Shown here piece after piece: positions 43,133-51,520 of a DNA stretch of 64,000 bases (positions are counted from its first letter, which is position 1; each line of letters begins with the position of its first letter). The notes beneath the pieces were generated by a model, which searched no databases, had not been told where the DNA came from, and saw only the letters and a list, made by a program, of their open reading frames with translations. The stretch lies in contig JANLPQ010000055.1 of the NCBI GenBank assembly GCA_031367325.1, positions 7,073 through 71,072 of the forward strand. Reading direction: 5' to 3'. Origin of the DNA: JAAFIP01 sp031367325 (GTDB lineage: Bacteria; Pseudomonadota; Gammaproteobacteria; Burkholderiales; Burkholderiaceae_C). Position numbers and translations under genes: made by a program.

Positions 43133-43476
43133 ATGCCCATCGTCACAGTTACGGTTCGTCAACCCAAATCTACCGCTTTTAAGCAAGGCATACTGCAGTC
43201 AGCACACGCTGCGCTGGTGGCGGCTGGCGTCAACCCGAGAGATAAATTTCACCGCGTTTTAGAGCTACCTGCTGAAGACTTTCAGTTCGACCCCATGTTC
43301 CCCGACCTGTCCATTCCCAGAACCGATGACTTTGTTTTGATCGAAATTTTGCTGGGCGTCGGTCGCAGCGTCAAAGTTAAAAAAAGCAAATCTTGCACGA
43401 CATGATGCAGGGCCTGTCCGCCCAAGGCCTAGAGCCAGAGAGCGTAATGGTGTGCTTTCAAGACGCACCTTGGTAA
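43133..43476 (+). pseudogene. Tautomerase-superfamily gene with a frameshift in an A7 run
   Basis: MPIVTVTVRQPKSTAF starts with the catalytic Pro1 and continues through DKFHRVLELPAEDFQFDP and VLIEILLGVGRSVKVKK. At A7 (43379-43385) the frame changes: the natural end (QILHDMMQGLSAQGLEPESV ... FQDAPW, stop at 43474) is in the next frame. Adding one A joins both into a normal ~114-residue protein. Read as is, the product ends early with KSKSCTT. Either recent decay or a sequencing error. Confidence 0.85.
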
Positions 43477-43682
43477 AACTGATCTGCAGGTGGTGGGCGG
43501 ATACTGCATGCGTAAGTGCAACTTGATAAAGTTAACACTGCGCTAATTTGTAACTGAATATACGCTTCTCATCCCTTATGAATGCCGGGTTTACCGACTA
43601 TGCAAACGCCGACTAGATCGCGCAAACCTCCAAGCGCACCAAACTAAAAAACACTAGGGTATTTGCGGATTTCATAAATTAT

Positions 43683-43714
43683 CTACTGGTCTACATTACA
43701 TACCAGTAGACCAG
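43683..43714. promoter_or_regulatory. Palindromic operator candidate upstream of the GntR-family gene
   Basis: CTACTGGTCTAC (43683-43694) faces ACCAGTAGACCAG (43702-43714); both ACCAGTAG and GTAGACCAG in the right arm match reverse complements of parts of the left arm. It is 29 bases before the regulator's ATG. FadR/GntR-type sites commonly have TGGT...ACCA half-sites, so autoregulation and control of the cluster is likely. Confidence 0.65.
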
Positions 43715-43742
43715 CTGTATTCAACCAAATATTTCGCTCTTC

Positions 43743-44513
43743 ATGAAAACAAATCTGCATCTCCTCAGCCGTATGCCCGGTGGGGAGAAGGAAATCCTCA
43801 AACGCACAGTGAAAGACCAAGTAGCTGACAAGCTGGCTTACATGGTGCAAACTGGTTTGCTGCAAGTGGGCGATGAGCTGCCGTCTGAGCGAGAGCTGGC
43901 GGCTACGCTGCAAGTATCACGCGAGTCGGTGCGCGGTGCCATCGCGGCGCTGGCTGCGTTGTCCATGCTAGATGTATCCCAAGGTTCACGCACACGGGTG
44001 ATAGGCAATGGCGGTATGACACTGGCTGAGTCGATGGGGGCACTGTCGGGCCTAAAGGGCAAGCGGATTGAAGAAGTGACTGAGGCCAGAGAACAGATTG
44101 AGAAACAAATCGTCAAAATGGCGGCTTTGCGGATAGGCCAAAACGATTTGGCGCGGCTAGAGCAGCTGGTGAAAGAGCAGCAGCACATGCTGACCGACAC
44201 GGTGGCTTTTCAAATTTCTGACCGCGAGTTTCATAGCGTGGTGTACGCCGCCTGTGGCAACAGCCTGATGTGCGATTTTGCCTCTGACTTGTACGACTTT
44301 GCCTTGGATTTTCGCCGCTTGGCGCTGCGCAAACCCGGAGCTATTGCGCAGAGCGTGGAAGACCACCAAAGTATTGTCGAAGCATTAGCTAAAGGCAACG
44401 CATGCCAAGCGGAAGACGCTATCGTGGCGCATCTAGAGCATATTCACGCTACGACTGTGCAAGAAATGCAGCCTGCACAGATGAAGCGTAGTTTGAAGGT
44501 GGCCAATGTCTGA
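43743..44513 (+). CDS. FadR-subfamily GntR transcriptional regulator
   Basis: 256 residues. N-terminal winged helix with GDELPSERELAATLQVSRESVRGAIAAL (about 42-72), then an FCD effector domain with the metal/ligand residues in DREFHSVVYAACGN, EDHQSIVEAL and AHLEHIHATT. First gene of a cluster whose next ATG overlaps its end by eight bases. Such regulators typically sense a sugar acid or other organic acid that the cluster degrades; the ligand is unknown. Confidence 0.92.
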   Translation: MKTNLHLLSRMPGGEKEILKRTVKDQVADKLAYMVQTGLLQVGDELPSERELAATLQVSRESVRGAIAALAALSMLDVSQGSRTRVIGNGGMTLAESMGALSGLKGKRIEEVTEAREQIEKQIVKMAALRIGQNDLARLEQLVKEQQHMLTDTVAFQISDREFHSVVYAACGNSLMCDFASDLYDFALDFRRLALRKPGAIAQSVEDHQSIVEALAKGNACQAEDAIVAHLEHIHATTVQEMQPAQMKRSLKVANV

Positions 44514-45438
44514 GAGTGTTCAAATTTTGGATACTCGACTAAATAGCGTAGTGGAAAACGCCACGCTAGAAAAGCTATGCACTGGCGCAATATGGAGCGA
44601 AGGACCGGTGTGGATCGCCTATGACAACAGCGTGTTGTGGAGCGACATTCCTAACAACCGCATGCTCAGATGGTCTAAAAAAGAGGGCATGCAGGTGTGG
44701 GCCAGTGAAGTTGACTTTACTAACGGCCATGCGCTGAACCAGCAAGGCGAGTTATTACATTGTTCACACGGCAAACGCGGTATTTACCGCAGCGCTATGC
44801 ACAGCGGTGTGCCAGACCCCAAAACCAGCATGCATAAGGTCGTGGACAGCTACCAAGGCAAGCGCCTGAACTCGCCGAACGACATAGTGGTCAAAAAAGA
44901 CGGCAGCATTTGGTTTACCGATCCGCCCTACGGCATTATGTCTGACCACGAAGGATATAAAGGTGTATCAGAGCTGGGCTGCTGTTATGTATTTAAGTTT
45001 GACCCAGCAACTGACACCTTGACTGCTGTGACTGACTGGATCGATGAACCTAATGGCTTGGCGTTTTCACCCGACGAGCGCCTACTGTATGTGTCAGACA
45101 CATCAGCAGCGTTGCAACCAGCAGGTCAAGGCAACCATCACATCGTAGTGTTTGATGTGATTGAAGGTCAACGCCTGGATAACCCGCGTGTTTTTGCGGT
45201 GATAGAGCCTGGTTTGCCTGATGGATTTCGTGTGGATAAGCAGGGTTGGATCTACACCTCTAGCGAAGATTCTGTACAAATTTATCACCATGACGGTACC
45301 TTATTGGGCAAAATTTTTGTGCCTGAAAAAGTAGGCAATCTCACGTTTGGTGGCCCCCAAGGCAACCAACTTTTTATCGCGGCCAGCACATCGCTGTACC
45401 GCATTACCCTTAACACGCACGGAGCTTTGCACGCATGA
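44506..45438 (+). CDS. SMP-30/gluconolactonase-family lactonase
   Basis: Six-bladed beta-propeller, 310 residues, no signal peptide. Metal-site regions are visible: WSEGPVW (Glu), NGHALNQQGELLHCSHG, LNSPNDIVVKKDGSIWFTDPPYG (Asn) and EPNGLAFSPDERLLYVSDT (Asn/Asp). The family opens sugar lactones, consistent with a sugar being oxidised to a lactone and then to an aldonate that the downstream dehydratase would use. Overlaps the regulator by eight bases and the next gene by ATGA. Confidence 0.9.
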   Translation: MSESVQILDTRLNSVVENATLEKLCTGAIWSEGPVWIAYDNSVLWSDIPNNRMLRWSKKEGMQVWASEVDFTNGHALNQQGELLHCSHGKRGIYRSAMHSGVPDPKTSMHKVVDSYQGKRLNSPNDIVVKKDGSIWFTDPPYGIMSDHEGYKGVSELGCCYVFKFDPATDTLTAVTDWIDEPNGLAFSPDERLLYVSDTSAALQPAGQGNHHIVVFDVIEGQRLDNPRVFAVIEPGLPDGFRVDKQGWIYTSSEDSVQIYHHDGTLLGKIFVPEKVGNLTFGGPQGNQLFIAASTSLYRITLNTHGALHA

Positions 45439-46379
45439 GCACATCCCCCACACGCGAAGTTTTACTGCTGGTTGAAAAATGCAGCCATTGCTTTAGTACC
45501 TACGACTTGTCGACCCACCAGCGTATCGCTAGCGTAGCGCTGCCCGACTACCCACACGAGTTCGTCACCGACACCCGTAACCAGTTCGCCTACGTAGGCC
45601 ACTATGGCGTAGAACACTCTGGCATACCTGGCCCGGGCGGGCATTCCATATTTCAAATCGACATTCGCGCGTCTAAGCTGGTACGTACGATAGATCTGTC
45701 ACCGTTTAACCGTATCCACGGTCTGCAACTAGATGCACAAGACAGGCTGTACGCATTGAGCGAAGAAAAAGCTACGCTGGTGGTGTTAGACGCACCGCAG
45801 ACTGATGCTGCACCTAAGCGTGCAGTAAGTAGCGGCGGCATAAAAAGCCATTTGTTTGCACTAAGCAGGGACGGGCAAACTGCCTACTGCATGAACTTGC
45901 TTAGCCACACCGTGGCAAAAGTACGGCCATGGGATCCGACGTTTGTACCCGTGCTGTGCAGCCCTGGCGAAAAGCCTGAGGGCTATGCGCTGAGTGCAGA
46001 TGAACGCACGCTCTACGTCACCAACCGCCGGAGCAAAACGCTGGCTGCGATTGACACTGAAACCATGCAGGTTACCGCCCGCGCTACCTCACGCGACGAT
46101 GCTACACGACTATACCTGCACACAGATGGTAAGCGCATGCTGGTGACCAACTATGGCGAAAGAAGCTTGTCTTTGGTTGATCCCAGCACCCTCAAAGAAC
46201 TGGCACATATACCTACCGGTGCACGCGCTATTGCGCTGTCGTACCACCCTACTCGGCCATTGGCTTTTGTTTCGCTAGACGATGACCGTGTGGCTATTTT
46301 CAATTTGGACACCTTGTCTATCGATGGCTATATAGCTACGCAGCGTGAACCTGATGTGTCTAAGGTGGTGATGCTATGA
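45435..46379 (+). CDS. YncE-like beta-propeller protein
   Basis: 314 residues with repeats of the YVTN type: GYALSADERTLYVTNRRSKTLAAIDTETM, KRMLVTNYGERSLSLVDPSTL and RPLAFVSLDDDRVAIFNLDTL. No signal peptide, so presumably cytoplasmic, unlike many YVTN propellers. It might be a second lactonase (3-carboxymuconate-cyclase/Pgl type) or an isomerase. Translationally coupled on both sides (ATGA). Confidence 0.8.
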   Translation: MSTSPTREVLLLVEKCSHCFSTYDLSTHQRIASVALPDYPHEFVTDTRNQFAYVGHYGVEHSGIPGPGGHSIFQIDIRASKLVRTIDLSPFNRIHGLQLDAQDRLYALSEEKATLVVLDAPQTDAAPKRAVSSGGIKSHLFALSRDGQTAYCMNLLSHTVAKVRPWDPTFVPVLCSPGEKPEGYALSADERTLYVTNRRSKTLAAIDTETMQVTARATSRDDATRLYLHTDGKRMLVTNYGERSLSLVDPSTLKELAHIPTGARAIALSYHPTRPLAFVSLDDDRVAIFNLDTLSIDGYIATQREPDVSKVVML

Positions 46380-47416
46380 GCAACAAATCTTTGGCAGTTG
46401 TAGCTGTCACGCTGGGTGACCCAGCTGGCATAGGACCAGAGCTGGTAGCCAAATTACTAAGCCGCGCTGAGCTGGCAAAAGAGGCCAACATAGTTTTGAT
46501 CGGAGATCTATGGTTATGGCAACAAGGACAAGATATAGCCAAGCAAACAGTTGAATGCGAAACCTTGGACAGCTTAGACCAAGCTAGGTTACGCGGGGAC
46601 ACATCGCTGCCAGCTTTTGTGCCCATGGATACAGTAGCGCCATTGCAAGTGCAAACTGGCACTGCTAATGAACACGGAGGTCGTTCAGTATTGAAGGTGC
46701 TAGACCACTGCATGGACGCCACACTGGCAGGTCACATTGATGCCATCTGCTTCGCACCGCTCAATAAGTTTGCTATGAAGCAAGGCGGCTTGAAGCACGA
46801 GGATGAACTGCACCACTTCGCGCAGCATTTGGGCGTTAAAAACTATTTCTGCGAATTCAATACCTTGCATGGGCTGTGGACATCGCGTGTGTCGTCGCAC
46901 ATTCCGCTTAAAGATGCCCCGCTGTACTTGGAGAAGTCACGTATTGTTGATGCGGCCAGTTTGATCTATCGGTCTCTTCAGGCCAACGGCCTAGCGCACC
47001 CCAGGGTGGCCGTTGCAGGCTTTAACCCGCATAACGGCGACGGTGGCACCTGCGGACGTGAAGAGATTGACATCATTGAGCCTGCGGTCAAAGAACTAAA
47101 TGCCATGGGCATACCTGTGGTCGGCCCCTATCCGGCAGATACCATTTTTCTGCGGGCCAGAGACGGCGAGCTGGATGCGATTGTCACCATGTACCACGAC
47201 CAAGGCCAGATTGCTATCAAGCTGATGGGGTTTTCGCAGGGGGTGACAGTGCAAGGTGGCCTGCCTATTCCCATTACCACTCCTGCGCACGGCACTGCCT
47301 ACGACATAGCAGGACAAGGCCGCGCCAATGTGGATGCAACGGCTAACGCTTTTCGAATTGCCTCTCGCATGGGGCGTGCTCATCGCGCAAGCCAAACGCT
47401 CGCGCAGCAACCCTAA
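46376..47416 (+). CDS. PdxA-family dehydrogenase (PdxA2-like)
   Basis: NAD-dependent oxidative decarboxylase fold. Landmarks: TLGDPAGIGPELVAKLL, SSHIPLKDAP, GFNPHNGDGGTCGREEIDII, PYPADTIFLRA, TMYHDQGQIAIK and ITTPAHGTAYDIAGQG, giving the metal-binding histidines. 346 residues. In this setting it is probably a catabolic PdxA2 (acting on a four-carbon or longer hydroxyacid) and not pyridoxal synthesis. The DUF1537 kinase that normally supplies phosphorylated substrates to PdxA2 is not in the cluster. Confidence 0.85.
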   Translation: MSNKSLAVVAVTLGDPAGIGPELVAKLLSRAELAKEANIVLIGDLWLWQQGQDIAKQTVECETLDSLDQARLRGDTSLPAFVPMDTVAPLQVQTGTANEHGGRSVLKVLDHCMDATLAGHIDAICFAPLNKFAMKQGGLKHEDELHHFAQHLGVKNYFCEFNTLHGLWTSRVSSHIPLKDAPLYLEKSRIVDAASLIYRSLQANGLAHPRVAVAGFNPHNGDGGTCGREEIDIIEPAVKELNAMGIPVVGPYPADTIFLRARDGELDAIVTMYHDQGQIAIKLMGFSQGVTVQGGLPIPITTPAHGTAYDIAGQGRANVDATANAFRIASRMGRAHRASQTLAQQP

Positions 47417-47441
47417 ATTACCCGTCTAAGGAAACTAAAAA

Positions 47442-48638
47442 ATGAAGATCAAAGCAGTTCGTGCCCGCGTTTTTGAGTGGAAAGGTAAAACCGTACCACC
47501 ACAGGGCAATTTTTGCTCTAATGCTATGGACTTGGTCTACAGCAACAAGGCCAGTCAACACGCGGTGGGCCAAGACTCTATGAACACCTTTCGCTTTCAC
47601 GGCTGGACGGTGGTTGAGGTAGAAACTGATGACGGAATCATTGGCCTAGGTAACGTAGCCTTGGCCCCTAAGATTGCCAAAGCTATCATTGACGAATACC
47701 TGACCCCACTGGTGCTAGGACAAGACCCTTGGGATTATGAATACCTTAACCAGCGCATGTACCGCGCCACCCACGCGTGGGGCCGTAAAGGCGTAGGCAT
47801 GGCGGCAATATCTGCCATCGACATTGCGATATGGGACATCTTGGGAAAAAGCGTGGGAAAACCCGTTTTCAAATTGCTAGGTGGCCGCACCAAAGAAAAA
47901 ATCCCGTGCTACTACAGTAAGCTTTACCGCACCAATATTAAAGACCTCCAAGCCGAAGCCAAGACTTATCTAGACCAAGGATTTCGCGCCTTCAAAATGC
48001 GCTTTGGTCATGGCCCAGCCCACGGCCAACAAGGCGTGGTTGAGAACCTTAAAGCCGTAGAGGCCGTGCGCGAGGTGATTAGCTACGACAACGACCTGAT
48101 GCTGGAATGCTATATGGGTTGGAATTTGGAATATGCCAAACGCATCCTCCCTAAGCTGGAGAAATACCAACCACGTTGGCTGGAAGAGCCTGTGATCGCC
48201 GATGATATAGACGGCTATGCTGAGCTGAACCAGCTTACCGGCATACCCATCTCGGGCGGCGAGCACGAGTTCAGCCTCTATGGCTTTAAACAGTTGCTAG
48301 ACCGCAAGGCGGTCAGCGTAGTGCAGTACGACACCAACCGGGTAGGCGGCATCACGATGGCGCACAAAATCAACGCACTGTGTGAGGCTTACAGCGTGCC
48401 TGTCATTCCGCACGCGGGGCAGATGCATAACTACCACCTCACCATGAGCAGCCTGAACTGCCCTATGAGCGAATATTTTCCGATGTTCGATGTAGAAGTA
48501 GGCAACGAGTTGTTCTACTACATCTTTGAGGGTGAGCCTGTAGCCAAGGACGGCTTCTTACAGCTGGACAACGACACACCAGGTCTGGGCTTAACGCTGA
48601 AAACAGAGTTTTTAGACCAATTCAACATCATTGGATAA
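47442..48638 (+). CDS. Enolase-superfamily sugar-acid dehydratase (rhamnonate-dehydratase-like)
   Basis: Mandelate racemase/muconate lactonising family, 398 residues. N-terminal capping domain, then a barrel with KMRFGHGPAHGQQG, LMLECYMGWNLEYA (first metal Glu), PRWLEEPV (second), GGEHEFSLYGF (third Glu and His) and IPHAGQMHNYH. The GPAxGxxG and CWM/CYMGW patterns resemble L-rhamnonate dehydratases. Expected product is a 2-keto-3-deoxy acid. Followed by a DapA-like lyase nine bases on. Confidence 0.85.
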   Translation: MKIKAVRARVFEWKGKTVPPQGNFCSNAMDLVYSNKASQHAVGQDSMNTFRFHGWTVVEVETDDGIIGLGNVALAPKIAKAIIDEYLTPLVLGQDPWDYEYLNQRMYRATHAWGRKGVGMAAISAIDIAIWDILGKSVGKPVFKLLGGRTKEKIPCYYSKLYRTNIKDLQAEAKTYLDQGFRAFKMRFGHGPAHGQQGVVENLKAVEAVREVISYDNDLMLECYMGWNLEYAKRILPKLEKYQPRWLEEPVIADDIDGYAELNQLTGIPISGGEHEFSLYGFKQLLDRKAVSVVQYDTNRVGGITMAHKINALCEAYSVPVIPHAGQMHNYHLTMSSLNCPMSEYFPMFDVEVGNELFYYIFEGEPVAKDGFLQLDNDTPGLGLTLKTEFLDQFNIIG

Positions 48639-48647
48639 CCATAAGCC

Positions 48648-49571
48648 ATGACAATTCAAAGACCTTACCGTGGTGTTTTCCCTGTAGTGCCTACTACCTT
48701 TACCAGCACAGGGGAACTTGATTTGCCTAGCCAAATGCGTTGTATCGATTTTATGATCGATGCGGGCTCTCATGGTCTGTGTATTTTGGCCAATTTCTCT
48801 GAGCAATTTGTTCTAAGCGACGAAGACAGGCAAGTACTTACGCGCGCTATGTTGGCCCACGTTAATGGCCGCGTGCCGGTGGTTGTGACCACTACACACT
48901 TTAGCACCCGGGTATGCGCTCAGCGCAGTGTTGATGCCCAAGACATGGGCGCGGCTATGGTGATGGTGATGCCGCCATACCACGGTGCAACCATACGAGT
49001 CAGTGAGCAGCGCGTGTACGAGTTTTATGCACAGTTGTCGGACGCCATCAGCATTCCCATCATGGTGCAAGACGCTCCCGTTAGCGGTACTAACTTGTCT
49101 GCAGCTTTTTTAGCGCGAATGGCGCGTGAAATTGAAAACTTGGCGTATTTTAAAATTGAAACTGCAGGCGCTGCTTCTAAGCTGCGCGAATTAATTGAGC
49201 TAGGCGGTGCTGCGATAGAAGGCCCTTGGGATGGAGAAGAGGCCATCACCCTGCTGGCAGATTTAGACGCTGGTGCCACCGGCGCCATGACCGGTGGAGC
49301 TTTCCCCGACGGGATACGCAGCATAGTGGATGCGTATGTCAGCGGTGACCGAGAAGCTGCTGTTGCAGCCTACGGCAAATGGCTACCGCTGATTAACTAC
49401 GAAAATCGACAGAGCGGTATTTTGACCGCCAAGGCTTTAATGCAAGCAGGTGGTGTGATTGCCTGTGATGCACCGCGCCACCCTTTCCCGCCTATGCACC
49501 GCGAGGTGCGCAAAGGTTTACTCGACGCAGCCACGCGCCTAGACCCACTTGTGCTGCGTTGGGCGCATTGA
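48648..49571 (+). CDS. DapA-family lyase/aldolase
   Basis: Class I aldolase superfamily. YRGVFPVVPTTFTSTGELD at the start, HGLCILANFSEQFVLSD, the Schiff-base lysine in YFKIETAG, and TGAMTGGAFPDG. 307 residues. The neighbour suggests it cleaves or dehydrates the 2-keto-3-deoxy sugar acid; it is not the lysine-pathway DapA by context. The usual GTTGE motif is ANFSE here, as in several catabolic relatives. Confidence 0.85.
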   Translation: MTIQRPYRGVFPVVPTTFTSTGELDLPSQMRCIDFMIDAGSHGLCILANFSEQFVLSDEDRQVLTRAMLAHVNGRVPVVVTTTHFSTRVCAQRSVDAQDMGAAMVMVMPPYHGATIRVSEQRVYEFYAQLSDAISIPIMVQDAPVSGTNLSAAFLARMAREIENLAYFKIETAGAASKLRELIELGGAAIEGPWDGEEAITLLADLDAGATGAMTGGAFPDGIRSIVDAYVSGDREAAVAAYGKWLPLINYENRQSGILTAKALMQAGGVIACDAPRHPFPPMHREVRKGLLDAATRLDPLVLRWAH

Positions 49572-49595
49572 AATCCTAGCCTGCAACTGAGCGCC

Positions 49596-50357
49596 ATGAC
49601 TACTCTACTAACTATGCTGGAATGGATGTTAAGGCCGCTCTCGGGCGCTGCAACCCATAGCATTGAGCCCGCTGTTTACTGGCATGCGCGCTTGATGGTA
49701 CTGGCTTGGGGTATATGCCTACCGCTGGGCGCTTTGATAGCAAGATATTTCAAAATTAGGCCCCAGCAGGATTGGCCAGCAGTGCTGGACGACAAAGCCT
49801 GGTGGCACGGTCACCGCCTTTTTCAGTACAGCGGCGTGGTGGCCATGACAGTGGGTTTAGTGCTGGTGTGGGGCTATTCCGATCAAAGCAGTGCGGCCAT
49901 TTGGCTGCATGCGCTGCTGGGCTGGGCCGTGCTGGTAGCAGGTTGGCTGCAAATGCTAGGCGGTATCGCACGCGGCAGCAAAGGCGGGCCAACCGATGCG
50001 CAAATGCGCGGCGACCACTATGACATGACAACTTGGCGGCTGGTGTTTGAACATATCCATAAACGCCTAGGCTGGACAGCCATCGTGCTAGCTATCCCCA
50101 CCACCTTAATAGGTCTGGCAATTGCCGATGCTCCTCGCTGGATGGTAATGGTGATGCTGCTATGGTGGGTAGGCCTAGCCTTGCTAGGCTTTGCGTTGCA
50201 GCGTCGAGGCCTGTGCATTGATACCTACCAAGCTATTTGGGGGGTTGACCCGTCTATGCCTGGCTTGCGGCGTCCGGTCACTGGTTGGGGAGTTAAGCGC
50301 CACAGCTCTAGCCCTTGGAAAACACGTTTTCTCAAGACTAACGAATCTAAAAATTAA
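49596..50357 (+). CDS. Cytochrome b561-type membrane protein
   Basis: 253 residues, about five to six hydrophobic helices. Histidines placed for haem ligation: H30 (VYWHARL), H71/H73 (WWHGHRLFQ), H105 (AIWLHALLGW) and H153/H155 (FEHIHKRLGW), the pattern of b561 domains. It may move electrons from a membrane-bound step of the pathway, for example an oxidoreductase encoded elsewhere. Its stop overlaps the next start (TAATG). Confidence 0.8.
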   Translation: MTTLLTMLEWMLRPLSGAATHSIEPAVYWHARLMVLAWGICLPLGALIARYFKIRPQQDWPAVLDDKAWWHGHRLFQYSGVVAMTVGLVLVWGYSDQSSAAIWLHALLGWAVLVAGWLQMLGGIARGSKGGPTDAQMRGDHYDMTTWRLVFEHIHKRLGWTAIVLAIPTTLIGLAIADAPRWMVMVMLLWWVGLALLGFALQRRGLCIDTYQAIWGVDPSMPGLRRPVTGWGVKRHSSSPWKTRFLKTNESKN

Positions 50358-51484
50358 TGGAATTACCCACTATGGCTGGACTTGAACTAAAAAATGTCGT
50401 TAAACGCTTTGGCGACGTCACGGTTGTACAGCAAATGAACCTGACTGTGCACGAAGGCGAATTCATGGTGCTGCTAGGCGAGTCAGGCTGCGGCAAAAGC
50501 ACCACCCTAAGGATGATTGCAGGTCTAGAGGAGGTGACTGAAGGCCAAATTAGTATTGGCGAACGCGATGTCACGCGCCTTGCGCCAATGGAGCGGGATA
50601 TTGCTATGGTTTTTCAAAACTATGCGCTCTACCCCCACATGAATGTGGGTGAAAACATGTCTTTTTCTTTGCGCCTAGCCAACCGCCCGGCGGCTGAAGT
50701 GGAACAAAAAGTACAAGCGGCGGCTAAGATTTTGAATATCGAGCATCTGTTAGGCCGTAAACCTAAAGAGCTGTCAGGCGGCCAGCGCCAAAGGGTCGCG
50801 ATTGGTAGATCTATTGTACGTGAGCCCAAAGTATTTTTGTTCGATGAGCCGCTGTCCAACCTTGACGCTAAGCTGCGCGGCCACATGCGAGCTGAATTGG
50901 CAATACTGCATGAGCGACTGGGTAAAACCACGGTGTATGTTACGCATGACCAAATAGAGGCCATGACACTGGCCTCGCGCATAGTAATTTTTGACAAAGG
51001 GCGCATCCAGCAGATCGGCACGCCTACCGAGGTGTTTACCCAACCCGCCAATTTGTTCGTCGCCGGGTTTATTGGTATGCCAACGATGAACTTTTTTAGA
51101 GCGCAGGCACGTATGCAAGACGGCCAGTTGATGCTGCAGGGCGAGGGGTTTGCGTGGAAAGCTCCTCAATGGTTAGCAGCTAAATCCTTGGGAGCCGACT
51201 TAGCCCTAACATTAGGACTGCGCCCGCAGAGTTTGCGCCCTAGCCAAAGTGATCTTGGCGCAGACAGTAGTGCACAACTAAGTCTTCTGGTAGACGTGGT
51301 GGAATATCTGGGCACTGAAAGTCAAATCGTTGGACACATGAACACACCTAGCGGTCAGCGTGTTTCGGCCATGTCTAGCGGCAATGCACAAGGCCACTTA
51401 CGCCAAACGCTTGGCTTGCAATTTGACAGCAATGATTTTCATATTTTCAATACTAACAGCGGGCTTAACCTGCGAAATTTTTAG
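50357..51484 (+). CDS. Sugar ABC transporter ATPase (UgpC/MalK type)
   Basis: Walker A GESGCGKSTT, Q-loop VFQNYALYPHMNV, signature LSGGQRQRVAIGRS, Walker B VFLFDEPLSNLDAKLR and H-loop VTHDQIEAM, with a C-terminal OB/TOBE domain (GLRPQSLRPSQ). 375 residues. ATG 50357 is coupled to the previous stop; ATG 50372 (MAGLELKNV) is an alternative. Confidence 0.93.
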   Translation: MELPTMAGLELKNVVKRFGDVTVVQQMNLTVHEGEFMVLLGESGCGKSTTLRMIAGLEEVTEGQISIGERDVTRLAPMERDIAMVFQNYALYPHMNVGENMSFSLRLANRPAAEVEQKVQAAAKILNIEHLLGRKPKELSGGQRQRVAIGRSIVREPKVFLFDEPLSNLDAKLRGHMRAELAILHERLGKTTVYVTHDQIEAMTLASRIVIFDKGRIQQIGTPTEVFTQPANLFVAGFIGMPTMNFFRAQARMQDGQLMLQGEGFAWKAPQWLAAKSLGADLALTLGLRPQSLRPSQSDLGADSSAQLSLLVDVVEYLGTESQIVGHMNTPSGQRVSAMSSGNAQGHLRQTLGLQFDSNDFHIFNTNSGLNLRNF

Positions 51485-51520
51485 GCTATCTTTTTTACAA
51501 CCCAGTCTTAGGAGACATCC

